The notes under the pieces were generated by a model. It was not told the DNA's origin, did no database searches, and saw only the letters and a list, made by a program, of their open reading frames with translations. Source: Aphrocallistes beatrix (taxonomy: Eukaryota; Porifera; Hexactinellida; Sceptrulophora; Aphrocallistidae). From it: 64,000 bases of DNA. Positions within the stretch are counted from its first letter, which is position 1. Every line of letters begins with the position of its first letter. Where the stretch lies: the NCBI GenBank assembly GCA_963281255.1, contig OY725499.1, positions 2,623,148 through 2,687,147 of the forward strand. Reading direction: 5' to 3'. The position numbers and the translations under genes are program-made. This document shows positions 21,780-33,514 of this stretch, piece after piece.

Positions 21780-22820
21780 ATGAGTTTTTATAAGATACCT
21801 GAATACAACCCATTTTGGGGTAAGCTGGATTATCACAAGTTAAGACAGCTTTTAAAACTGGTACAGACTAAAAAAACATACGAAATTGAATTCCGAAAGT
21901 TCAAAGATGGTTATAGAGAAGAAGCCTTAAGGACTTGTCAATGCATTCCCTACGAAATTATCAAAGAAAAAGACATTCAATCTGGACAAGTAAAAGATGT
22001 CCTGGTGAAGTGGTTCATAGCACTGCTAGCTCTGCACGATGAAGGAGCACCTCTGGAGCCCCCTTGCAGGCTGCTGGTGCTCATGGCGTGGGCGCGAATG
22101 CATGCCCGAGTCCATCCGCTCACGGTTTCCGAAGCCTTCCCTTTCTGCCTGATACTTGTCAACGTGCTCATCAACTATTATCAGCCAAATTCCAACTACG
22201 ATCTAGAGGAGAAATGTGAGGGAGAAGAGCTCACAAAGTTGATCGTTATCTGCCACAAGTTTCAGAACATATTATCTCCAATTAACTTGCTATTCTACAT
22301 CGCTTCCCACACCATTCTAATCCCTCTTCATGGGAGCTGCAACGATGACTTTAGTTTCGACATGTTCTTAATGTCGAACAGGTGCAACTCACAAAAGGTT
22401 CTAGCTGCGGTGATAAAGAGATTAATCCAGGACGCAATTACGCCATACAGTACTGAGATAGTGAACGGAGATGGGAGCTACCCTCTACACCATGCCGTCA
22501 CTGCACTGGCAAATTACAAGGTGGGTTCAGACCTAGTGGAGAAGTTGTTGGAGGTAGGAGCTTATCCTTACTCAGTGAATGGTTTAAATCTTATTCCCTT
22601 CAAAATAAGGAAACCAGAGAGTCGTGAGAGGATTGGATTACTGGAGAGGAGGTTTATCACGGAGAGGCTGATCAGCTACCCGCCTTCTCTCAAGACACTC
22701 ACCGCAAGGAAGATTCTATACTACCAACAGCGTATCTCATCGTATAAACAGATTCTGGACACCAACCTCTCAAGCTCAATGAGGAATTTCATCTCAAGGC
22801 ATTCCGCAACTAAAATCTGA
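21780..22820 (+). CDS. Ankyrin-repeat protein with FEM1/SOCS-like C-terminal tail
   Basis: Intronless, 346 residues. One clear ankyrin repeat is at 231-263 (NGDGSYPLHHAVTAL, then LVEKLLEVGAYPYSVN). The end, PPSLKTLTARKI at 301-312 and a closing MRNFISRH, matches the 'P.SLk.L.AR.i' and 'l..FI..H' pattern of the C-terminal VHL/SOCS-type box in FEM1 and ASB proteins. Those proteins present substrates to cullin-2 or cullin-5 ubiquitin ligases, so this may be a small ligase receptor (inference). The N-terminal 220 residues are helical and I do not recognise them; they resemble the FEM1 middle region only in general character. Confidence 0.7.
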   Translation: MSFYKIPEYNPFWGKLDYHKLRQLLKLVQTKKTYEIEFRKFKDGYREEALRTCQCIPYEIIKEKDIQSGQVKDVLVKWFIALLALHDEGAPLEPPCRLLVLMAWARMHARVHPLTVSEAFPFCLILVNVLINYYQPNSNYDLEEKCEGEELTKLIVICHKFQNILSPINLLFYIASHTILIPLHGSCNDDFSFDMFLMSNRCNSQKVLAAVIKRLIQDAITPYSTEIVNGDGSYPLHHAVTALANYKVGSDLVEKLLEVGAYPYSVNGLNLIPFKIRKPESRERIGLLERRFITERLISYPPSLKTLTARKILYYQQRISSYKQILDTNLSSSMRNFISRHSATKI

Positions 22821-22952
22821 CGAATTACCTGCACCTTGATGCTATCCCTGGTGTATTTGTACCATACTAAGAGTAGATTTTGGGTATTTAACTGTTTATA
22901 TGTGAAATTTCAAATTTCAAATGATATTGAAAGAGCTGGATTAAACAATAAC

Positions 22953-23387
22953 CAAGGGCGTCGATCCAGGGGGCGATCGACCCCTAAAAAAACCGAGGGA
23001 AAAAAAAATCGTTTCGTCGCCCATGTTTTTGTTATGCCTTACGATCCTAAACATGAACCATCATGGTATTTGATCCTGGGCATTCAAAGGGCACATTCGA
23101 CTTCAAAATTCTAACTAATGTTACGCACCACCCGGATTCCTCAAAACAAGCTCCACTCTCCAATAATACATACATGATAACTTGAATGATAAAATCGGGT
23201 CGCGGCGTTAAATTTCGCGGGACATGGCGGGAATCAATAGAAAAGTATAATACATTTAATCCCCCAAATCTGGACACAATGGAGAATATTCATGCAAAAC
23301 AGACACTGGTGAAAATTATTTTATAGAAGAGTGAAAAAATCGGGATGATTGGCATACATGCATATATTTTAAAAATCGACGCCACTG
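22953..23387. mobile_element. hAT-like MITE with another MITE nested inside
   Basis: Ends CAAGGGCGTCGAT and (complement) CAGTGGCGTCGAT form a 13-bp inverted repeat. Flanking octamers acaataac and acaatggc match at 6 of 8, suggesting an old 8-bp target duplication. A copy of the 'gcgggacatggcggga' MITE (see 1873-2086) sits inside at about 23172-23361. Confidence 0.6.
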
Positions 23388-23899
23388 ACAATGGCCAAGG
23401 TGCAAAGAATCAGAAAATGGCAGTTTCTGTTTCAGGGAAATTTCAATTTGTAGATATGTCATTCCTCACAAGCTGAATCTCCTAAACTGAAACATAGATC
23501 ATCGTTGTCAGTCTCAGCTTACGCATCAAAAAGACAAATTTGGGCCTAAGGGAAATAAGCATGGGTCGAGGCCGAAAGTGGAGATGATGCTAGTGTATTG
23601 TTCCATTAATATTCAATCGGGCTCTAGGACCTAATCTACAGATCATGTAAGCTAATTAACAGTATACACGTAATAGCCTTGCTTGGTGTACAGAAAACGA
23701 TTGTTTTGTGAATGTATTCATATAAGACATCCATAAAATAAGTGTGAAAATGTAAAAAACTAATCCTACCCCTCAAAAGGGAGTTCTCTAAATTCTCAAA
23801 TTGCTTTTGAGAATAATTAACACAAAACTAAAATTCCATTGAAATGAAAGTGACAATTAAAAAGCTACGGTTTCTGCTATCATCGGCTTGGTTGCGTGA

Positions 23900-26800
23900 T
23901 CAGGGCTCGGTCCTGAGATACGAGTAGAACTCCATGTACAGATCCAGGGAGTCTGGGTTAATGAGGGCGCCTCTCGACTTCACACTCTCCCCGCTTAGAA
24001 TCCGTTTCACGGCCACCTCCACCTTCTTCCCATTCATGGTGTACGGGATCTCCTGCGTCTCCAGCATCAGGTGGGGGATGTGTCGCGCCGAGAGTTCACT
24101 TCGGATCTGAACCTTTAGCTTCATGATGAGTTCCTCGCTTAACTTGTGTCCGCTGGCCATTTTGAGGAATAGAATGACTCGTTCGTCTCCTTTGAACGGC
24201 TGTCCAATACACAGGCTATCTTCTATCTCCTCGTTAGCCTCCACTATATTGTAGATCTCTGCACTCCCGAACCTTACTCCCGCGGGGTTGAGTGTGCTGT
24301 CACTCCTGCCCATCATCACCAGGCCCCCCGTGCGCTCGTTGATGATGCAGAAGTCTCCATGTGTCCACACGCCTGGGAAAGCTCCGAAATAAGCCTTGTT
24401 ATACTTGCTGCTGCCGGGGTCGTTCAGGAAGTGTGTGGGCTGATTAGGGAAGGGTTTGGTGGCTACTAACTCCCCGCAAGTGTTGAAGACAGGCTGTCCC
24501 TTCTCGTTCCAAGACTCCACGGCCATTCCTAGGTTCCTACCCTGCACCTCCCCTGCATACACGGGGAGCTTAGGGTTCTGCCCGATGAAGCACGAGATTA
24601 TGTCAGTACCGCCGGAAATGGATCCCAGACACACCTGCTTCTTGATGCTCTTGTACACGTACCGGAAGTTGTCGGGCTTGAGGGGGGAGCCGGTGGAGAG
24701 GATGGTGTGGAGAGTGTCCAGCTTGTGCGTCTTCATGGGCTCAACACGTCTCTCCTGGAGAGCCGCTATCCACTTAGCGCCGGTGCCCAGCACCGTAATG
24801 CCCACCTTGTCCACCAGATCAAACAGGACGGCCGGCGTAGGGACGAATGGAGAGCCATCGTACAGGACTATCGCACTGCCCAGCGCAATAGCAGACACCA
24901 GCCAGTTCCACATCATCCAGCCGGTGGTAGTGTAGTAGATGATTACGTCATTATGCGTCAGGTTCCCGTGTAGCATGTGTTCTTTCAAGTGCTGGATGAG
25001 AGTGCCTCCTACCGAGTGCACCATGCACTTGGGAGGGCCGGTTGTTCCAGAGGAGAACATGATGTAGAGGGGATGGTTGAATGGGACCTGTACGTACTTC
25101 AAACTATCTCCATTTGATTCGTGGCCCTTGAGGAATGATTGGAGACTGACTGCATTCTACAGAAGTAGAGAGGATAGTAATACTCTCTAAAGAGAAGAAC
25201 ATTTCACGTTGTTAAATATAATCTGACAAGATTCTCCCGGCGAATAAACGAGGACATCGACAGTGTCCGCGAGGAGTTTATTAATTTTAAATAATACTTT
25301 CTACTTGATGAAAGTATAATTATTAGAGACAAAAATAATTTCCAATGAATGTAATCATTTAGGTAATTTTTGAAAGGAAAGAGGCAATAAAATTAGCAAA
25401 AGGCAGGATACAGTTTATGCTAACTCTCACAAACGATAACAATTACGTAGATTGCAACTTATGGCAACATAATTTCCTGGGAGTGTCTAGAATAGTCTCA
25501 GTTTTAGAATAGTATCAGTTATAAGTTTCAGGTATAAAAATAAAAATTGTTCAGTATCCGAACATGTAGAACAGTTATGTTGTCCAAAAGGCATTCATAA
25601 TATTAATGCAATGATTATGCAAAGGTGTGGTTCAAAGTTTAGTCGTGTATAAAATTACAGGTTCGGAAATGAAACGAGTAGAAATTATCAATTGCATTAC
25701 ATAATTGTAAGTAATATTCAAGTAAGATAAGATAATGTCGTAAGTACAATCGCCAAAGAAAAAGAAGGTAATCTATTTTTAGAAAATGTAATATTAGTAT
25801 CATTATTATATAATTAAGACTATGAAGTAAGGTCTACTTTACTGGAGGAGGATGAGTCGAACAATTCCAGGAGGAAAGAAAGCTATTTTTAGAAATTCAC
25901 ATTCTTATTACAGTACATCTCAGTAATCCGAACACTTCATTCTTGCGATCCGCTCATCTAAAATATAATATTCGGCTCCATGCAAGTTTGAATCAACGTT
26001 TATAATTTTATACTTTTCAATAAGAATAAGATTGAGAAACCTCGTTTAAAAAGCAATCATAACAAAAGAAAATCCTTAATAATATCTAACAATACAAATT
26101 TATTAAATGTAATACCCCATTGAATTATTGTTATTTCACTAATCAGAACAAATTCACTAATCCGAACGCTTTTTTTCGATCATTGGCACAGAGCCGTTCG
26201 GATTAGCGAGGGTGTCCTGTAATATGTTAAATAAATAATAGATAATATGATACGTCTCCTCTATTGGATAGATATTTTTGCACTAGCGATCCAGAAATGT
26301 TAAAAGGGGGGGGGCAAGAATATGATACAGAGCGAGCGACTTATGAGGGGCCTGGAAGGTACCACCCATAATTTGTTCGACTTATATACTATATTCCATA
26401 TAATAATATGCATAAAAAAAAAAAAAAAGGATCCAGGGGGACTTAATATTAGAGTTAAGGTCTAATATTAAGTCCCCCTGGATCCAACCAGACTTTTTGA
26501 AAGTTCTGGTGTCTCTCCTGCGTACAACGTGCTGAGGTACAAAGAACTAATATCAAGTCATAGAGGTAGCTTTCATCAGCACCGTAATCTCTCTTAATAC
26601 AAACAAAAAGTCTGACAACTCAAACTTTTTGGTTTCTATAAAAATCATGTACATGTATATACTTTTAGTTATACGTAGTAAGTGTACTACGTATAAACTA
26701 AAAGTATATGTGTCTTTTGTTTCAATGTAATCAAAATGGATTACTCAATGTGCGTAGAACATACAGCAAGCTCCTAGAGTAATAAAATACTCGATTAGTC

Positions 26801-29800
26801 ATTCTAAAAGTATAAATAGAACTGTAATGAGTGAATCTAGACAGAAAAACTTTTTAAAATCAATCAAGAACCATTTCAATTCAATTTTTCAAGATGACTT
26901 CTCCAATCAAGTGCGTAGTGATCGGCGATGGAAATATCGGAAAGACTTGTCTTGTGACTTCATTCATTCAAAATGCTTACAATCCCAAATACATTCCTAC
27001 TGTGTTCGACACGTACCAAACGAAGACAATGTTTAACGACCAAACCTATGAGATGCTAATCAAAGACACAGCTGGAGATCTGGGGTATGACAGACTGCGG
27101 CCTCTTGCTTATACAGACGCAGATTGCTTCTTGATTTGCTTCTCAGTGGTGGACTCGTCAAGTTTTGACAATATCAAGACGAAGTGGATAAAAGAGATAC
27201 AAAACCACTCTCCGAACACTCCCTTCATTCTCGTCGGGCTACAGAGCGACTTGAGGAATCACATGAAGACTTGTATGACACTTAAAAGCTGTAAACAAAC
27301 ACCAATAAGTTACAAAAAAGGAGCTGACCTAGCCAAGAAGCTCAGAAAGGTAGAGTGTAAGAAGTATGCGGAGTGTTCTGCCATGACGCAAAACGGACTA
27401 CAGAACGTGTTCCATGAAGTGGTCTTTGCAGTGAGAGAAAATAGAATGAGAAAGATGAAAGGGAAGGAGTAGCAATAATTATGTAATTATGAATGTTGAA
27501 AGGTTTTAAACATGGATACTGTTAATCAACTATTGAAATATTTTATTGCATACGTGATTAATGATTGTTTAAATTGGAGTCAACTAAGAATTATAGCTGA
27601 CAGCTTAATTTAATGAAATAACTGTATAACAGTGCATGTATACAATAAAGCTACTTAAAACAAAAACAATCTTATCGTCCACTTTAATGAACCTCTAATT
27701 ATACCTTGAGTACACACCATATTCCCTTGGGCAGCCGTTATCGACAGGTTTCATTGTATTGGAATGGCAGAACCGATTCATCACGGTCTGCTCAACTCTG
27801 GAATGTAAAATGGAGAGGTGCCGACTTGTGCAATCATTCACAAGTAGGCTGCTGTAGCAATAGAAAACTAAAAACCCAATTGAATTCAATGTTAATTAAT
27901 TCTGGGTAAATACGATACGTATGTACTTTTAAATGTAATATGCGGCGTCGTTTATAAAGAATCATTGACAAATTATTAATTTATGAAATTGTTGCAATCC
28001 CAATCAACAGTTCATTTATTCATCAGTAATCTTGATGAAAAAGAGTGTATTAGAATATGTCATTAATTATGCAATCGGGAAAATGCTTTCTGCTCGAAGT
28101 AATACACATGTGCTGACCCCTACTACTAGCAAATTAATCGATGGTTCACTACAGTTTAATGGCTCAGTTCATTTAATACGCAATCTAATATGAGATAATG
28201 CCACCTCATTCTTTGTGGCGTAATTCTCTAGATATAAGCCAACCAAAAAAATACAATTGTTTTCAATCAATTTGTATTCAAAATTTCATGGCACAAAAAA
28301 GATGATGCCATGAGCAAGGCAAACATAGTGCAGGAGATGAGGTATGTGGTGGGTGAGAGGCAGCCAAACTAAATTCTTCTAGAACATGACGCCTATCACA
28401 TGGAGCTTAAATTCATTTTTATCACCATTTTAAAATCCAGCATATTAATATGAACCCGCTTAATATGAACATTCGATTATTTGAACGGACCACCTGGTCC
28501 CAATTTCATTCTTCACATAGGATTTGTATTGAATCGAGTTCGTTTAATATGAAATTTCTCTAAAATTTTTAGTTCTCTGCTGGTTTATAATAAGCGACCC
28601 GGACTCTAAAGGCTTGTTCAAATAGACTCAGGAAGCAGAAGATCTTACAAACAAGTGAACCATTGTCGCGCACCTTTTTAGGCATCGAGTCATTCTGTCT
28701 CTCATCTTCAGTATTCTAGTGATATGCGTTTATATCAAAGGAATAAATGGAAGGCTTGCGCAAATGATAATTTTCAGGATAAAGGGCTTGTGAGAATTTC
28801 ACTTCTAAGTATTACAGTTCTATTCATTAAGAAAAAGCTAGCTGTTAAATTTATCATTAGTTTACTTAGAAGTTGACCAGATAACTGAATATGTACAAGA
28901 ACTATTTCTGCAAAACTAATTAGCTTGAGACATCCTGAACAGATGAAAGAGAGGAAATTCATTGTGAAACTAATTTCATGATGTGATCATTTTTTTGTCT
29001 CGAAATTTGTACTCTCAACAATTTTAACTAGGTGCGTACCTAACTTGAAAGTAGGACGTAGTTGGAAATACTACTACTAGTAGTTTCCAAAAAAAGATAA
29101 ATAATTTAGTAACAAACGATATAATAATAGTCAGAAGAATTCATAGCTGGATAGCGAGAATGCAAAGAAATATTGTCTGAGACTAGTCAGATGATCTAAC
29201 AAGGATATTATTAAGAAGCAACATTTTATTCAAAAGAAAGAATGGCTGCATTAAATTAAACAATGAAATAATCATGATATTACTGGTTCTCATTCTCACA
29301 TACCATAGTTTTGAATTAATACAAATCTTGAGCAGATACTACGTAGACACAGCTATTTCTGATTAATGTCTCGTCTCGTGCAACGTAATAGTCTTGAGCA
29401 AGAATGTTATTCCTAGCCACGAACAATTAATTAAATGGCGAAAGAATGAAAAAAATTTGCTTAACTTCCTGATTATTCTGCATTAGTAGCTGATATAATG
29501 CAAGAGTTAGCTATAATTAGATGACTTATTCATTCCATTAAAATGCTACGTGAAAGAGGAATTCTGATAATTTAAAAAAGTTATTTGATTAGAACCTTCG
29601 ATATGCTTGAGTGGCAAAAAAATATGAATATTGATCAGAAATACTAGTTCGAATTTTCATAAAATTTTAACCATATCAAGCAAGCATCAGGCATAAAGAA
29701 TGAATAATGTCTAAGGTTGGATGATCTCAATGACTATAAATAAGAAATTCATATTTGAAAACGAATAATCCATAAGTATCACTTTATTATAGGAAATAAA

Positions 29801-32800
29801 AGCGATTTACTAAAATCTTAAAGTCTTAAAATTGATTCCATTACATTATTCTCCGCCATCAAAAACATTTTTTTAAAAAACTTACTAATCGTACTAGGTC
29901 ATGAAATTGTCAATATAATCTCTTGGAAGAAGAGAATTAACAATTAAGAAACGATATGGATGGCAGACAATCATATCCAACTTAATATAATACGTAGTTC
30001 TAGCTTAAGTGGATTGTATCTAACCAGTGGCGTACCTGGAGGGCATGAGGACCATGGCCCTCCCGAAACGTCTCCGAATGACCTTTTTTAAATATTGATA
30101 CCATCATCATCATTAAATATATTATCACCCTCCCCCCGCCACTGGCTTTTTCTGGGTATGCCACTGTATCTACCTGAACGTTACCATATATGGAGAAGAT
30201 AAATTTTGTAATATCATGGTGTGACAGGAATTATTGCCTATTCATGTAATTTCTTATATCAAGGTAAACCCTAAAGATTCTGCTGGAAGAAGTAGGCTGG
30301 TACTTCAACCTTTAAGAAAGGCCTCAGTCTGAACGCATTTTCTTCTTGGACCCTACTACCCTCTGAATATAGGAGCTACACGTAGCTATACATAGGTTTA
30401 GGTTCTACCTGTAATGTCTAGTAAAATGAATTCATAAATTCATTCAAAAGCACTACGATATCAACCATGGTTGAAAGGCAGGGTTGCCGTGGGGATGGAA
30501 TTTCAATTCCCATTCCCACAGGATTTCTGTGGGAATTCCCGCAGAATCCCACAGATTCCCACATGTGGGGATTCCCATATGTTTAAAGTCATTCCCATGG
30601 GAATTCCCACATATTCTCATTCCCACGGCAACCCTGTTGAAAGGACAACTGCCTTGGTCATTTTCTTCAAAGAAAATGTATAATTTTAAAATAAACGACA
30701 TATTTGGGTCCTGATCCGGACTATAGTGACGTCACAAACCTACATTAGCATCTGTGTAATACAGACACTGTGCTAACCTGAATCCCGGACAAATCCAACT
30801 CTTCCTCCGATTGCACATATCCCATCACCACGACATGCTCCACGCCAGGAAGTCCTTTCACAACCTGCTTCAACTTCTCCAAGTGGAGATGTACTTTATT
30901 GTTGTATCTGTAGAAATAAATCAAATTATTATAGAATAGAATTATTCCAACATAGTTATTAAGAAAATCTCCTAATTCATAAAAAGTAAGTTTATACACC
31001 AAATTGTCAAAGCAAAATGTGACTAGAAATCTAGACAAATGTTTAATAAATGCATTTAATTTAGGATTAGAGCTGAGCTTGAACACGTTGCAGCATTTAA
31101 CTTAAATCAATAAAGAGAGAGTATATCTCACTGATGCTATAGCGTTGGCAAGATAACAAACAACAGCTCAGTGATATTTATCTCTATACACTGTTTAGTT
31201 GTGCTCTCTGGGATATTAATTCCTGATCGAAAGATTCTTATCAATCTATCACTATTCTCTCTAATCACGTATATCTAGTTTGATATTCTGACAAATATTT
31301 GTGGAGACAGGTTCAAATGAATACCCTGAACTCAGTCTCCCAGGATAGGGGATGGCTCACAGCTCACCTGACTCCGTCCACTGAGAATATGAGCTTGGGC
31401 TTAACCTGAGAGAAGCGGTCCAGCACTCCCGTGACTCCGAAGTCCGGCGAGGCGCTGCTCCAGATGGCGCCCAGACTGACGGCGGCTAGCATAGCCTCGA
31501 CGGAGAGAGCGCAGTTGGGCACATACCCGACCACCTTGTCTCCGCGCCCCACCCCGCGTGCCTTCAGAGCTGAAGCCAGCGTAGCCACTCTGCTCTTCAG
31601 CTGCGAGAACGTGATGCTCCTCACGTCCAGCCCTTCTCCTACGGAGAACGGAGAATGAAACAGAATCTAGTTAGGACAGTGGAACTCCGTTAAGACGAAC
31701 AGTTGTTTATCCTTTTCGAGGAAAATGCATGTAAATCACTTAGTAGAATTCCGAAAATACGAACAATTTCGACCGTCCCTGGTGTTCGTATTAACGAGGT
31801 TCTACTGTAGCTGATAAGTCGGATGTGTGTTAGGAAAGACAGCGATCAGTATGCAGTCAGCACCTGTGTTTACTGAAGATGTTGTCAAATGGTTAACATC
31901 TTCTAATGGTTCTTCCGTACCAGATGTGCTAATTATTCATTTAATCAGAGTTTTGAAATGTGGCGATTGAAGAGCAATTCGTTTATTTTAATTTGGTCCT
32001 CAGCGGTGTTTCAAAGATCATAGAAACTATTAATTCTGTCAAAGTGGAGGAAGTTAACTTAGGAAGTTCACCGATTAATGCGCACTTATTCGGACATCTG
32101 TGGACTTTCCTTTAACCAATTTGCATAGGTCATTGCATAGTAAGTTATTTCAACCAGAAAGATGCAATAGTAGTGCAAAATTAGCAAATTACAAATTTTA
32201 TGCTCTAAGTCAAATGACTATTAGCGTCATGACTGTACTCTTGAGGTTAGTTATTAAACTACACTGAGTAAGAGTAACGGTAGATCTTCCGAGAATTTTC
32301 GATTAGGAAATTTTTTAAAATAAATTAGCTACTGTCTCGATTGATCAGTGTTTGAACTGATCTGCAAATGAAAGAATTCTAAATCAAAGTACGTGGATCG
32401 TTTTTCAGGAAGGTTTTCTGGGCATGCCTAATTTCCGGGACGGGACCGTCCCGGAAAATCTAGATCCCTAATTTCAGGGACGGGACGGTATCCCGTCCCG
32501 GGAATTAGGTATCTTAACCCGTCCCGTCCCGGAAATTAGGCATCTTAACCCGTCCCGTCCCGGAAATTAGGCATGCCTGGTTTTCTTGACATGAACATTT
32601 GTTAACTCCCTAGTCTCAAGTTGAAGTACCTGGAAAAGTGGAAATATATTTGTAAGAGAAATAACTCGATATTTTTGGTGGTTCATGGGATGGAGGAAAG
32701 TAAATTCTATCATTAAAATATAAATATCTGTCTGGAGAATTTCACACTCAAGACTTGCTTACGTCATAGGATGTTTTTATTCGAATTGCTAACTGATTTG

Positions 32801-33514
32801 TCAAGAATATCACTAGATCAATGAAATAAATTGAATATTTTGATGTAGTCCTGTAGATATATTTTAGTTACCAATTTGAATAAATTGGTTTATTTCATAC
32901 GCAACCATCCGAGGAGTAATAAAAATCTCCTATCTTCTTCTGGATCTGGGATTCCATCCCCAAATCAAAATCTATTATAATCGCCATATATTCGACGTTG
33001 TAAAGTCAAATAACGCAGATAATCTACTCAGCAAAACACAGGAAGATTGTTTTCTGATAAAATCGTTAAAAAGTCAATTTCTATGGATTGACCATATAAA
33101 TCTAATAAAATATCGTGATTTAGCTTGTAAAGTAAAGCTAAACTTTCAAGAGATGATTTAAGCCAGCTACATACCTGCAGTAATGAGCGCTGGTCTGTCC
33201 GGATGTTTGTCCGCATATCTGAGGAGATTCTCAGCGAAGTTGAGTCTAGCCCCTATGAACCACTCAGGCACATCAGCCACTCCCTTACTCGCATCCACCA
33301 CTCCCTGATAAGGCTGTGAAGAGACGATGGCAGAGAATCTGTAGAAGTCCTCCCAGAAGAGAGGGTATTGGTCGACTGACCACTGATACAGCTGTGAATA
33401 GCTGCCGTCCAGACTCAGGCTGCGAGATGAATTCACGAATGCTATGAACTCGTCCATGTTAGTTTTCCGGTCTGCAGGGGGAGACCACAGCGGTTGCTCC
33501 GTGCTGGAGGACAT
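23900..33514 (-). CDS. AACS: Acetoacetyl-CoA synthetase, four exons
   Basis: Activates acetoacetate with ATP and CoA in the cytosol, feeding ketone-body carbon into lipid synthesis. Exons (minus strand, phases match): 33514-33175 (113 codons, phase 1), 31638-31368, 30907-30778 and 25156-23900. Spliced length is about 665 residues, like animal AACS. Exon 1 carries the N-terminal region ending RPALITA, exon 2 [16 protein letters not shown] and [10 protein letters not shown], and exon 4 the AMP-binding core [53 protein letters not shown] and the C-terminal catalytic lysine motif [10 protein letters not shown]. Intron 1 (1536 bp) carries a Tigger-like MITE and a hAT MITE. Intron 3 (5621 bp) contains a Rho-like gene on the opposite strand. 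The GC content of exon 4 is well above that of its surroundings. Confidence 0.93.
25911..26219. mobile_element. pogo/Tigger-like MITE, second copy, inverted
   Basis: The right end (GGATTAGCGAGGGTGTCCTG, then TA) and the left end (TA, then CAGTACATCTCAGTAATCCG) match the ends of the 780-1110 element in the opposite orientation. The shared inner motif 'gatcattggcacagagcc' is also present. It lies in AACS intron 3. Confidence 0.75.
26429..26485. repeat. Perfect 25-bp hairpin after an A run
   Basis: GGATCCAGGGGGACTTAATA (start of the arm) to 26453 is matched exactly by its complement at 26461-26485, with a 7-base loop (gttaagg). A run of fifteen A precedes it. It lies in AACS intron 3, 400 bp upstream of the Rho-like gene. 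It could be the relic of an inverted small repeat. Confidence 0.8.
26658..26708. repeat. Inverted repeat upstream of the Rho-like gene
   Basis: The arms TATACTTTTAGTTATACG.. and ..CGTATAAACTAAAAGTATA pair over 23-24 bases with one unpaired base and a 4-base loop, 186 bp upstream of the Rho-like start codon. Confidence 0.65.
26894..27472 (+). CDS. Atypical Rho-family small GTPase, nested in AACS intron 3
   Basis: Intronless, 192 residues, clearly Rac/Cdc42-like: P-loop GDGNIGKT (11-18), switch I PTVFDTY (35-41), [14 protein letters not shown] (160-173). It departs from a working GTPase at key sites. DTAGQE reads DTAGDL (58-63), so the catalytic Gln61 is Asp. The base-recognition TKxD reads LQSD (116-119), so Lys is Gln while Asp is kept. 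The P-loop Ala13 is Asn. The C-terminus ends RKMKGKE without a CAAX box, so there is no prenylation; a basic patch remains. By analogy with Rnd and RhoH, it is probably stuck GTP-bound or otherwise non-cycling (inference). The region after 128 replaces the normal Rho insert. An out-of-frame upstream ATG at 26827 overlaps the start. AATAAA is at 27644-27649. The reading frame is intact and codon use is ordinary, so it is unlikely to be a dead retrocopy. Confidence 0.9.
   Translation: MTSPIKCVVIGDGNIGKTCLVTSFIQNAYNPKYIPTVFDTYQTKTMFNDQTYEMLIKDTAGDLGYDRLRPLAYTDADCFLICFSVVDSSSFDNIKTKWIKEIQNHSPNTPFILVGLQSDLRNHMKTCMTLKSCKQTPISYKKGADLAKKLRKVECKKYAECSAMTQNGLQNVFHEVVFAVRENRMRKMKGKE
27644..27649 (+). 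terminator. Poly(A) signal of the Rho-like gene
   Basis: AATAAA 172 bp after the stop codon, in a setting consistent with an independent transcript inside the AACS intron. Confidence 0.5.
27650..30024. other. AACS intron 3, left part, no further gene seen
   Basis: AT-rich intronic DNA. The open stretches are short and match nothing. At 28440-28560 the motif 'ttaatatgaac' recurs in both orientations and may be a decayed repeat. Confidence 0.35.
30025..30166. mobile_element. 142-bp hAT MITE
   Basis: Ends CAGTGGCGTACC and GGTATGCCACTG are inverted repeats. The flanking octamers tatctaac and tatctacc differ at one base: an 8-bp target duplication. It lies in AACS intron 3. Confidence 0.85.
30485..30635. 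repeat. GGAATTCCCA-type short repeat array
   Basis: About 150 bp in which variants of 'attcccac', 'gggaattccc' and 'catgggaatt' follow each other on both strands, forming many small palindromes. The open frames here (both strands) are by-products of the repeat. It is intronic and GC-richer than the surrounding DNA. Confidence 0.7.
31677..31807. mobile_element. Tigger-like MITE, 131 bp
   Basis: Left end CAGTGGAACTCCGTTAAGAC and right end complement CAGTAGAACCTCGTTAATAC are inverted repeats over about 24 bases. TA follows the right end; the left TA is lost. It lies in AACS intron 1, immediately after the exon 2 acceptor. Confidence 0.75.
32420..32578. mobile_element. hAT-like MITE with internal GTCCCG repeats
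   Basis: Inverted ends GGGCATGCCTAATTTCC and GGAAATTAGGCATGCCT. Both sides have the perfect 8-bp duplication ggttttct (32412-32419 and 32579-32586). Inside, about three copies of a 30-bp unit (cccgtcccgtcccggaaatt plus tail) are arranged head to tail and each has strong dyad symmetry. AACS intron 1. Confidence 0.85.

Noticed and set aside
28440-28560. Repeats of 'taatatgaac' in both orientations
   Set aside because: Could be a decayed Tigger-type MITE, but no ends or TA duplication could be fixed.
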